Below are positions 10,070-17,860 of a DNA stretch of 20,820 bases, in pieces. Location of the stretch: contig LSSN01001183.1 in assembly GCA_001970855.1 (NCBI GenBank), positions 1 through 20,820 of the forward strand, given 5' to 3'. This DNA is from Smittium culicis. Taxonomy: Eukaryota > Kickxellomycota > Harpellomycetes > Harpellales > Legeriomycetaceae. The position numbers were made by a program, and so were the translations under genes. Positions within the stretch are counted from its first letter, which is position 1. Every line of letters starts with the position of its first letter. The notes beneath the pieces were generated by a model that was not told where the DNA came from, ran no database searches, and saw only the letters and a program-made list of their open reading frames with translations.

Positions 10070-10324
10070 ATGCAAACGACACCCAAACTGACAGGACTCT
10101 ACAGAAGACTCCTTAAAGTATCCAAGGATTTTCCCAACTACAATTTCAGAAACTACTTCTACAGCAGGATCAAGTACGATTTCCACAACAGCAAGAACCT
10201 CACCAGCCCCGACCAAATATCAAAATTCTCTTCTTATTGGCAATCCCAATTTGAGATCCTGCAGCGACAAAGCGAAATTAACAGAATATTCTACAAGCAC
10301 GACCACATCCTCAAAAAAAACTAG
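10070..10324 (+). CDS. ISD11: Isd11/LYRM4-type LYR-motif protein, mitochondrial Fe-S cluster assembly
   Basis: A complete 84-residue protein ending in TAG, with no intron. LYR motif proteins of this family bind acyl-carrier protein and stabilise the mitochondrial cysteine desulfurase Nfs1, which supplies sulfur for Fe-S clusters in the matrix. The LYR tripeptide is at residues 10-12 (GLYRRLL), followed by FPNYNFRNYF at 20-29, the hallmark of Isd11 rather than other LYRM members. SPDQI and the helical segment with LQRQSEINRIF follow, where family members typically have LKRQAVI. Length is close to the 90-95 residues usual for the family, with a slightly shorter C-terminus. The ATG follows an A-rich leader and a TATATAAA box. 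It is more C-rich in codon use than surrounding DNA. Convergent with RPS26 downstream. Assignment is by recognised motifs and I am confident of the subfamily. Confidence 0.93.
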   Translation: MQTTPKLTGLYRRLLKVSKDFPNYNFRNYFYSRIKYDFHNSKNLTSPDQISKFSSYWQSQFEILQRQSEINRIFYKHDHILKKN

Positions 10325-10583
10325 AAAATTTGTCCAGCTAACAGCAATAAAATATAGTTATGTATAATTATAGTCGTATATTGATGCTCTGACCTCTACG
10401 TTTTTTGATTTTTGCTATTTTTGATTTTTTTTTTTTTTTGCCGCTGATCAACTTATACCGTTATTATCATTCCATTACTGTTCTATTTAACTCTAAATAA
10501 TTCTTTGGTTTTCAGCATATGACAATATATATATATAGATTTATTATAATAGTACTAAGTAATATATTTAAATTAAAAATACA
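10325..10583. other. ISD11 3' flank
   Basis: It contains AATAAA at 10346-10351, 22 bp after the ISD11 stop and well placed as a polyadenylation signal, then T-rich runs (about 10427-10440) and a short (AT)6 tract at 10525-10536. No gene is seen. Confidence 0.5.
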
Positions 10584-10970
10584 ATGAGCTTAATAAGACT
10601 AAATTGTAAATCCTCTGACGGTTTACCGCTTGAGTACCCTGTTTTGTATTGCTTCAAGTCGATATACGCGCTTTTTCCTGTTCAATACATAAGCGGCTCC
10701 TGGACGCTGGCATGGTCGATTTCAGTATTTCAGTTAACTTTGCCGAGGTCGAAAAGTTAAAATGAAGACAGCGAAGACTTCGTTAGGTTATACAAAAAGG
10801 TAGCCATGAAGGCCTTATTTTCTTATACTAAGCCTACCTAGTCACAACATGACCATTGTTGTACCAATAATCTTCAATACCAGTCGACTAAGAATCAAGT
10901 TTAAAGAGCATATAAAATGGGGTACAGATTGGCGTGAAATTTATTCTGAAAAAAATAAAGTTAATTAAAT
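10584..10970 (+). pseudogene. Possible broken gene relic, unidentified
   Basis: From an ATG at 10584 the frame stays open for 58 codons (LNCKSSDGLPLEYPVLYCF early on), meets one TAA, then continues open as EDSEDFVRLYKKVAMKALF before further stops. Other forward frames give HKRLLDAGMVDFSISVNF (about 10684-10738) and IKFKEHIKWGTDWREIYSEK (about 10896-10955). Composition is GC-richer than the flanks. The coding-like segments lie in different frames, as expected of a frameshifted pseudogene or a gene with unresolved short introns. I cannot name the family. It sits between two convergent genes and might instead be 3' UTR sequence. Confidence 0.3.
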
Positions 10971-11138
10971 TTCATAATCTAGCTGCGTAAAAAATGGATG
11001 AGCCAAAAGAGAAAAGAAAAATATAAAAAGTGTACAGTGATTATGAGTGAACAAACTGATTAAACTAAATAGAGAACAGGAAAATATATTAAAAAAACAT
11101 ATATTAGCTTAAACTATTTATATTTAAAAAAGAGAAAT

Positions 11139-11787
11139 TTATGAAGCTTCTTTGACAGCAGCATTTGGGTTAATTTTCTTTCCATCCTTGTTGAAACGAA
11201 CGCGGGGAGGGGCGGTTCTAATTCTACTGGTGATGGTGGATCTGACACGGACGATGTGGTTGTGGATAGCACAAGCAATGCAGTAGTGGACCTTGATGTA
11301 TAGTTTTGGAATGGCATATGATTCGTAAACGGAAGCATCGGCCATATCACGTTGAGCAGCAGCTTCAACCATGTTTCTGACAGTGAATCTCTTTACGGCC
11401 TTATCCTATATAGTCAGTCAAGTAATGAAGTTAAGTATTTAGTTGATGTCAAATAAAAAATTAAATAGAAAGTCATACTTTTGGGCAGCATCTAGAGCAG
11501 TTGTCGCATCTGATTGAGGTGGTCTTTCCACGTCCCTTCTTGTTACGTCCGTGATTTCTTCTTTTGACAGTCTATTAGTTTATTCCAAAAAAGTAGATGT
11601 TAGATGACTGTTGAATTTAATAAGAAAAATATCGCTCGAATAAATTATAGGGCTTTCGAATACACATATTTCAGCTTTTGAGATGAGATGTGATTGTGTA
11701 CGTATATGTATACGTAGTCTTGGTTATAAATATATGTATTTATTCGATAGCGATATAAGAATTTGTGATTCAATGAAAATTTACCAT
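11139..11787 (-). CDS. RPS26: 40S ribosomal protein eS26 (S26), three exons
   Basis: Small-subunit ribosomal protein near the mRNA exit channel; it contacts the 3' end of 18S rRNA. Proposed structure on the minus strand: ATG at 11787-11785, exon 11571-11479 and exon 11405-11139, giving 120 residues, close to the 115-119 usual for S26. Exon 2 encodes [18 protein letters not shown] then the first zinc pair Cys23/Cys26. Exon 3 encodes [27 protein letters not shown] with the second zinc pair Cys74/Cys77, then [13 protein letters not shown]. The junction P-K/D-K-A-V reads through in phase across intron 2. Exons 2 and 3 are firm. The single-codon first exon is inferred: S26 begins M-T, exon 2 has no upstream Met, and ATG followed by GTAAAT occurs upstream. 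Divergent from the PIG-Y gene and convergent with ISD11. Confidence 0.93.
11406..11478 (-). other. RPS26 intron 2 (73 bp)
   Basis: The donor GTATGA follows a Lys codon and the acceptor ATATAG precedes GATAAG on the minus strand. Removal joins PK to DKAVKRF exactly as in other S26 proteins, in phase 0. A TTGACTGAC stretch near the acceptor is the likely branch region. Confidence 0.92.
11572..11784 (-). other. RPS26 intron 1 (213 bp), directly after the start codon
   Basis: The acceptor is AACTAATAG before ACTGTCAAAAG on the minus strand, with a plausible branch site CTAAC about 30 bp upstream of it. The donor is placed at ATG|GTAAATTTTC. The acceptor is well supported because S26 homology starts right there. 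The donor is the best candidate I found and is less certain. At 213 bp it is three times longer than intron 2. Confidence 0.6.
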
Positions 11788-12838
11788 GTTGTATATTTAT
11801 TTTTTGCTATCCTGCACTCGTCGAATCTGAGAAGCTTGAAAAAGAATGATCTTTCGTCTAAGCAATCAAATAAATATATTTATAAGTCGTGAAAATATTA
11901 AGATAAATAAATATTAGTTAGGAAGTGGAATTACTTTGGCAGCGAAATAAAATTTTTTTTCAAAAAGAGAGATTCAATATAATAATTTAAGAACTATTAG
12001 GTTTACATTAGCTACATTAGTCGCTTTCGCAGACACAGCAAAATTAAATTTTGTGTTTTTTTTCTTTTTCCAAAATCTTTGAATCTACAAATCTGTAAGT
12101 GTACCCTCTTCAGATATTCATTTGGCCAGTAATTAGGACAAATCAACTTTGTAAATCTTTTATGCCAATTACAGTTTGCTTCAATTCAATTATAATGCAA
12201 GCCAATGGATCCTGTGTGCTTTAATTATTAGCTTTTTGTTATTTGAATTCAGCACAACCATTCGCAGATTAGGCTTTTTGAATTCTATATATACTATTTA
12301 TTGGATTGCATTTATAAATCAGCGAAGAGCGAATCCGATCAGTCACCATTTCAAACCGTGTGAAAATATTGAGTATCTATTGGTTGTTTAATATTATGTA
12401 TTGAACCAATGGTGCTCTTTAATGAGTTTATAACTTATGATGGTTGGTAGTTTAATATTTATTCCTAATTATATATAATGCTAAAAGTTCAGCTTTTTTA
12501 ACCTTAGCCTACTTTTTAGTAGCTAATTTCAAGGCGAAATTCATTGAGCCAACCACGAAATGTGGCATTGTTTTTCTAGTATAAGTACCATAAACATTAG
12601 CGTGTATAATTTAAGCATAGCCCAATAGAATAACATAAGATTAAGTGCTCTCACTGAAGTTCTGGTGGCCATAGAATAATATTTTTGTCTTTTAATATAG
12701 CCAATTCACATCAATTTTAGTTTACTAAAGTTCCCAAATACTTGAGTATATTAAATCTCTATAATACCACTTCATGAATATTTTGGTGTTTTTCATCTTT
12801 AAACTCTAACAAAATCAGTCAGTAGTACTTCAGAAAAA
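11788..12838. other. Divergent intergenic region between RPS26 and the PIG-Y gene
   Basis: About 1 kb that should hold the promoters of both flanking genes. The forward frame at 12176-12391 has no ATG start and no recognisable domain. Just before the PIG-Y ATG lies CTCTAACAAAATCAGTCAG, which contains a CTAAC and following AG sites and could be the end of an intron in the 5' UTR. No other feature is supportable. Confidence 0.5.
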
Positions 12839-13753
12839 ATGAAAGCGATGGGGAATTTGGCCTCTGCAACCAAAAACAAGGCTATTTCTTTAATTCCAAA
12901 GAAAAAAAACAACGATTCGAATTTAAAAAAAAGCCCCAACACCTCTCGAAAGATCCAAGACAAACCCGAGATTCCGCTTACTACTATAAATCAAGGCTCG
13001 GCCAAGAAAGATGCTACGTCTGTGGGTAAAAATTTAGACAAGATCAATTCGACTGCAATAAAATCTGTTCCAATAAACATAACTGAAAGCTCGATAACAT
13101 CTGATTTTACTAAAGATTCTAAATCAATTCGAACTTCAGAAATCGATAAAAGCAACATTCCTAGCGATAAAAAAAATACCAATTTGTCCTTATTCGAGGT
13201 TAACAGTTTCAGCTCAAACTTAAAACTCGGTGATAATCTAAGTAAAGATAGAAATTATAAAACCAATAACGTGCGCTACCGCAGAGGTAAACTAAAAAAT
13301 ACAAACTTCTTTAATGCTAGTGAAAGCTCTTCTATAATTGAAACCAGTCCTATTTGCAGCAAAAACATATCTGATCACTCCCTCCTCAGAAGAGATGATT
13401 CTGCTTCAAGTAGCCTCTCTTTATTCCATACCCACCTTTCTGAACACTTGCTAGACCCTCTATTTTATGCCCCACCAGTGTACACTAGGAACGCTGACAA
13501 TGTAGTTGTTGGTGGTGATAATGATACCACCCCCATTTACGGTTACGCCCTTTTAATTTTTACTATATTAATACTTGTACTGTTCATTTACGCACTGCTT
13601 TTTAGCAAACTTATGCCAACCTCTGACAATTTAATCCTGAATGCTATTAAAAAAGACCAATACTACATCCTTCTAGCTCCAATATCCGGGCTAACCGCCA
13701 TTTTCTTTGTTTTCGGAAATTGGATGGGAATGAAATATTTTAGACACAACTAA
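12839..13753 (+). CDS. PIG-Y-like GPI-GlcNAc transferase subunit with long N-terminal extension, 304 aa
   Basis: The C-terminal third (about 232-304) has two hydrophobic segments, about 236-258 (YALLIFTILILVLFIYALLF) and about 277-297, and ends GNWMGMKYFRHN. Known PIG-Y proteins have the same two-helix layout and a near-identical C-terminal W-M-G-x-K-x-FRHN signature. PIG-Y is a small regulatory subunit of the ER complex that transfers GlcNAc from UDP-GlcNAc to phosphatidylinositol, the first step of GPI-anchor synthesis. Residues 1-230 are Ser/Lys/Asn/Thr-rich, predicted disordered, rich in possible phosphorylation sites, with no domain I recognise; human PIG-Y is only about 70 residues and lacks this region. 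The ATG at 12839 lies in an A-rich context (CAGAAAAAATG); a second in-frame Met is at residue 4. No intron is needed. An AATAAA starts 5 bp after the stop. The family call rests on the C-terminus alone. Confidence 0.82.
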   Translation: MKAMGNLASATKNKAISLIPKKKNNDSNLKKSPNTSRKIQDKPEIPLTTINQGSAKKDATSVGKNLDKINSTAIKSVPINITESSITSDFTKDSKSIRTSEIDKSNIPSDKKNTNLSLFEVNSFSSNLKLGDNLSKDRNYKTNNVRYRRGKLKNTNFFNASESSSIIETSPICSKNISDHSLLRRDDSASSSLSLFHTHLSEHLLDPLFYAPPVYTRNADNVVVGGDNDTTPIYGYALLIFTILILVLFIYALLFSKLMPTSDNLILNAIKKDQYYILLAPISGLTAIFFVFGNWMGMKYFRHN

Positions 13754-14230
13754 CTAAAATAAAACCAATCATTGCACTTGCTTTAACATTCAAAATAAGT
13801 AAATTTATAGCATTTTACTCAGAATACAAATTCAACACTAATTTAACACTATCCAACCAATACCCCCTCTGCTCTATCTGTAGCTCTACCTGTAATTATA
13901 ATACAACCGTTCCCCTCACCTCTTATATGCTATAAGCAATGACTATGAATTAATCAACAATTTGTTTTAAATCTAAATAGCATCACCCATTATTCCACAA
14001 TTAAATTCTCATACAGCCGAAATATTTAAGCATACAATATTAACTGGAAATAATATCCGCCCAACTATGAATTAAAAAAATCTTCTTTAATTTAATATCT
14101 AAAATAATCCCATTAAAAATAACGAATATCACAGGTATCTAAAAATCATCATTTCCCATTTCTCGCAAGGCTAGCACATCTACACTCATTCACCACTACC
14201 ACCCCAACCCCATTTTATTCTTTTTTATGA
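13754..14230. other. G-poor, C-rich tract downstream of the PIG-Y gene
   Basis: The + strand has many A, T and C but very few G, including runs such as TACCCCCTCTGCTCTATC and CACTACCACCCCAACCCC. No ORF is present. The same skew occurs upstream of the chitin synthase. Here there is no gene following, so this may be a long 3' UTR, the promoter of a transcript without a recognisable ORF, or a lost gene. Confidence 0.5.
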
Positions 14231-14986
14231 GTATAGACTTATATACTTAAAATACCAATACATCATTCGTAGACTTACATTATATATTTTTTCATTTTAT
14301 ATTTAGACAATATACAAATTTCAAAAAAAATAATTTGTAAGAAAAGTAAAATTAATGGTCTTGAATTTTTTTTTTTTTGTATATGGAGCTGTATAAAATT
14401 ATAAAGTAAATTGATTTTAAAAATAGAACCGCCATGTATTTAAAAAAAAAAAATTTCAAGGTGATTGAATCAAAGTGCAAAAAAAATATCTAACACATTA
14501 ATAAGGTGTTAGCTAATTAGCTGAGCCTTAAAAATAAAATCATGTTCAATACTTTTTAAAAAATATATGCAATTAACTAGGATCACAAAATTCAAAATTT
14601 TTAAAAAAATAAAATAGCTATAATCTATACAAAATCTTGGCTTTTTAAAGTAGATAAATCATACTATTTAATTCTTTATATCATTTCACTAGACATGATA
14701 TTTTGTATATTCCTACAGATATTGTCTGCTAAATATTTCTACAAAATTGTTATTCTTTTATGTTATTGTATAACCATATTTTCAATAATATCAAAACTTT
14801 CTTAATAACTAACTTAAAAAACCCTAGAAAATCTGAATTTGTACACTTTGTAATATTATTAACTGATTTTTTGACTTTAAAATATAAATCATGATCAAAA
14901 TTAATTATAGCAAAAACCATTAGTATATACGAAAATATTCTTTATAAAATCCCAATATTAACTAATTCACGAACAAATCAACTAAT
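14231..14986. other. AT-rich non-coding DNA
   Basis: It is dominated by A and T homopolymer runs with no reading frame of note. It contains a short hairpin and an adjoining palindrome at 14490-14522, annotated separately. Confidence 0.6.
14490..14522. repeat. Hairpin plus adjoining 12-bp palindrome
   Basis: CTAACAC (14490-14496) pairs with GTGTTAG (14506-14512) around a 9-base spacer. It overlaps the perfect palindrome AGCTAATTAGCT (14511-14522). This is one of the few GC-containing structured spots in the tract. There is no T-run or gene context to call it a terminator. Confidence 0.6.
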
Positions 14987-15181
14987 TTAACCCTTTCACG
15001 AACGATATACTGTTTTTGATATACAAATATAGCCAACTGTTTTCAAATAATAATCTTTAAATCCGAGGCCTTAAGAAATATTGGTATTTGAATTTTAACA
15101 GTAAATAATGAATAAATTTATAAATCATAAACAAATCAATAAATTCGATTTTTTTAAGAGCTTTCGACGGGAAAGGGTTAA
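14987..15181. mobile_element. piggyBac-like MITE (non-autonomous DNA transposon)
   Basis: A 187-bp element at 14991-15177 lies between two copies of TTAA (14987-14990 and 15178-15181). Its ends are inverted: CCCTTTCACG on the left and, read from the opposite strand, CCCTTTCCCG on the right. With flanks, TTTAACCCTTTCACG pairs at 14 of 15 positions with CGGGAAAGGGTTAAA (15168-15182). TTAA target duplication plus termini beginning CCC is diagnostic of the piggyBac superfamily. There is no ORF inside, so it would depend on a transposase elsewhere. The interior is AT-rich with one GC patch (CCGAGGCC). A chance inverted repeat is possible but unlikely given that TTAA is exact on both sides. Confidence 0.65.
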
Positions 15182-15497
15182 AGCTTAAAAAAATTCGCTA
15201 GGTGAATATATCTGCCCATTTTATGATAAAAAATTAAATAATTAATGAAAAAATCAAAAATATTGGTATCCCCAAGTAATTATCTATATTTGAATATTTT
15301 TTATTGATAAAGGTTTTGGAAATATATTAATTAAAAAAGTGGTGAAAATCTAAAATAAGCTTCTGCGTATTATAAACATAAATTTAACATTTATACAAAA
15401 TGATCTAATTAATTTCTCTATAATCTTAATCAGATTATATTGTGTGAATAATTAATAAATCATAGACTATTGGTTCATTGATAGAATAAACAATCTA

Positions 15498-15536
15498 ATT
15501 ATGCGGTATTTATTTTCATAAAATAAATACCATAAT
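15498..15536. repeat. Perfect 12-bp inverted repeat hairpin with extended stem
   Basis: GGTATTTATTTT (15505-15516) and AAAATAAATACC (15520-15531) are exact reverse complements around a 3-base CAT spacer. The stem resumes with ATTAT (15498-15502) against ATAAT (15532-15536), leaving a 2-base GC bulge on the left. Seventeen paired positions in all make it the strongest local hairpin I noticed in the desert. It could be a cruciform, a recombination scar or a MITE fragment. Confidence 0.85.
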
Positions 15537-17626
15537 ATATCCCTAAAACTGATTCAAATTGAAAAATATTGTTGATCTAAATATTTTATTAATTTTTATT
15601 ATAATTATTGCAAAAAAAAGTTCGCACTTTATCGTTTCAGATAGTATTTAAAAAGTTAACTGAACAGAAAAAATAGGTAAAGACATCAACTTTATCATAT
15701 TTGAAAGATAATAGCGGTTCAAATTCTAATATGGATATTTTATCACTCGCATTAAACATTTTCATAAATACAAATGGTCCATTATGCAATTAAAAAGGAA
15801 TTATACATATAAAAAGACTAGAAGAGTATCTATTAAATAAAATCGATGTCTCTAAAAAATAGAATTAGATATACTTGCATTTAGATTATATAAATATTTC
15901 ATAATTGTAGGATTATATGTATAGATGCTCTGAGAGTGACCTGTCATTTCGCAATCAATAATACTCGGGTTACAGTGAAAATATTTTAAATTATAGCAAT
16001 AAAAACATATTCATAAATAATGGTTATATATGAGTTTTATTGATTAAAAAAATGTTTTTTATTATTCATAATTTATCAGTATGTCAATGTTAGCATCTGG
16101 TAAAATAAAAAATAAATTAAATAATAAAAAAATAAATATAAAAGCTATACTTTTAACCTTAAAAAATATAAGAGTAAATTCCAATGATTCATTATGTATT
16201 CTAAAAATTGAACACAGACATAATTCAAAAAAAAAAATTTAAACTTATACAATAAACTGTTGAAAAATCAAATAACATTGTTAGCAATTTATACTAAATA
16301 TGAATTTATAACCAAAAAGTAAAAATATCTTTTTTAAACGATTTTTTAAAAATAAAACATTATATAAACGGAAATAAAGTTAAAATCCAATAAAAACCTC
16401 CACTCACTCATTATATTTATCTATAAATTTTTTTAAACAATGGCTAAATATTTTTTTGCTGAAAAAAAAGAATTCCTGGCTAAAACAAATAGAAAATACT
16501 GATAATTCTTAGTATATTTAACTTTGAGCCTGTAACCTGCATTTAATATATGAGAATCTTTGGAAAATAATATTAAATTTTTATCGAATAAAATTATTAA
16601 TAAAAAATTGCATAAAATTTAAACTAATATATTCAATAAATAAAGATAAATAAGAAAGAATTGTATTTCTAAAAGTAGAGTAAAAAAACTTTTTTGTGTA
16701 ACTTTTTGTTATAAAAATAAATTCTCAAAATGTCATATTTTGCTATTTTTAAGCAAATATATGATTTTATGATTTCCTTTTTAAAAAATAAATAATCTTA
16801 TGGTTTAAATATAAATGATAAAACTATTTTTTAATAGCGAATAATTATCATTATTGCCTTGAAATTATTAAAAAATAAACTAAATATTTTCACAAACTTT
16901 ACTTAAAATATTATAATTAATACTCTTGGAGATATTTAAATTAATTTTAATACAGATAAAAGACAATTTCTATACTTTAGCTATGATTATTATCTTATAA
17001 TAAACTATTTTAGATGGTAAAAATGATAGTAAATATTTCATAGAGCTAGCAGATGATCTTTTTTAAGTTCTTATTTTGAGGATAACGATTTATATTGAAT
17101 AATATCAAATAATTTTTCTATTAGATAGATAAATTGAAGTTTATTGATATATATTTGTTTATTTTATAATGATTTAGAAAATATTCATAATGCAGTTAAA
17201 CTATCAATAACTTTTTTGTTACAATTTATCACTTTCATTGATAACGATTAATTTTTTTATCTACAAAAAGCAATCAATTTAATATTTTTAAAGATATAAA
17301 AATATTTTTTGCTACAAGCCATAAAAGCGTTAAAAAATAATTAAAAAAATTTATAGTTGAGCTTTTGATCAAAAATCGATCAATGATTATATCATGACCC
17401 CTCTATTAAATTATATACCACAAAACTATATTTTTACAGTAATAACATAAAAATGTGTTCTCAATCGACATTTAACGAACGTAAAAAATATTTGAAATTT
17501 AATTCATACTATTTTTATTACAGCAAGAATATTAATACTAAATCTATACATAGTATTTATTTAATTTTTTTTGATTTATATATTATTTTATCCAATACTT
17601 TCAAGATAATTTTGACGAATATTAAT

Positions 17627-17667
17627 ATTATTATTATTATTGAATTTAATTTAATTTAATTTAATTT
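17627..17667. repeat. Adjacent short microsatellites (ATT)5 and (AATTT)5
   Basis: ATT is repeated five times at 17627-17641 and, after one base, AATTT five times at 17643-17667. This is simple-sequence slippage in AT-rich DNA. Confidence 0.9.
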
Positions 17668-17772
17668 TTTTAAATATAGTGGGTATTATGTAATTGTATT
17701 TATTTTTATTGACTGATTATTAATATTTGAAGAATTAAACAAGGATATTAAATTAACTGATTATTATATTAG

Positions 17773-17860
17773 TTAAAATGACTCAAAATATATACGCATG
17801 TATAAGAGTATTGAATTTTATAAAAAATCACTTAAAGTTAAATATATGAGTCATTTTTAA
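17773..17860. repeat. Inverted repeat carrying two TGA(C/G)TCA motifs
   Basis: TTAAAATGACTCA (17773-17785) is the reverse complement of TGAGTCATTTTTAA (17847-17860) apart from one extra T, with a 61-bp spacer. Each arm contains the AP-1/Gcn4-type heptamer (17779-17785 and 17847-17853). It may be a tiny MITE-like element or a paired bZIP binding site; no gene lies nearby to regulate. Confidence 0.6.

Noticed and set aside
11683..11892. Forward 69-codon frame overlapping the RPS26 start region
   Set aside because: It runs antisense to the inferred first exon and intron of RPS26 and has no recognisable features.
12176..12391. Forward 71-codon frame between RPS26 and the PIG-Y gene
   Set aside because: The start is TTG and no motif is recognisable; most likely chance in the divergent promoter region.
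15700..15760. GCGGTTCAAATTC string resembling a tRNA T-arm
   Set aside because: No matching acceptor stem, D-arm or anticodon arm could be placed around it.
17453..17659. ATG-started 68-codon frame in the AT desert
   Set aside because: The product is nearly all Ile, Asn, Tyr, Phe, Lys, Leu and Ser and ends in the (ATT)n and (AATTT)n repeats; this is AT-rich noise.
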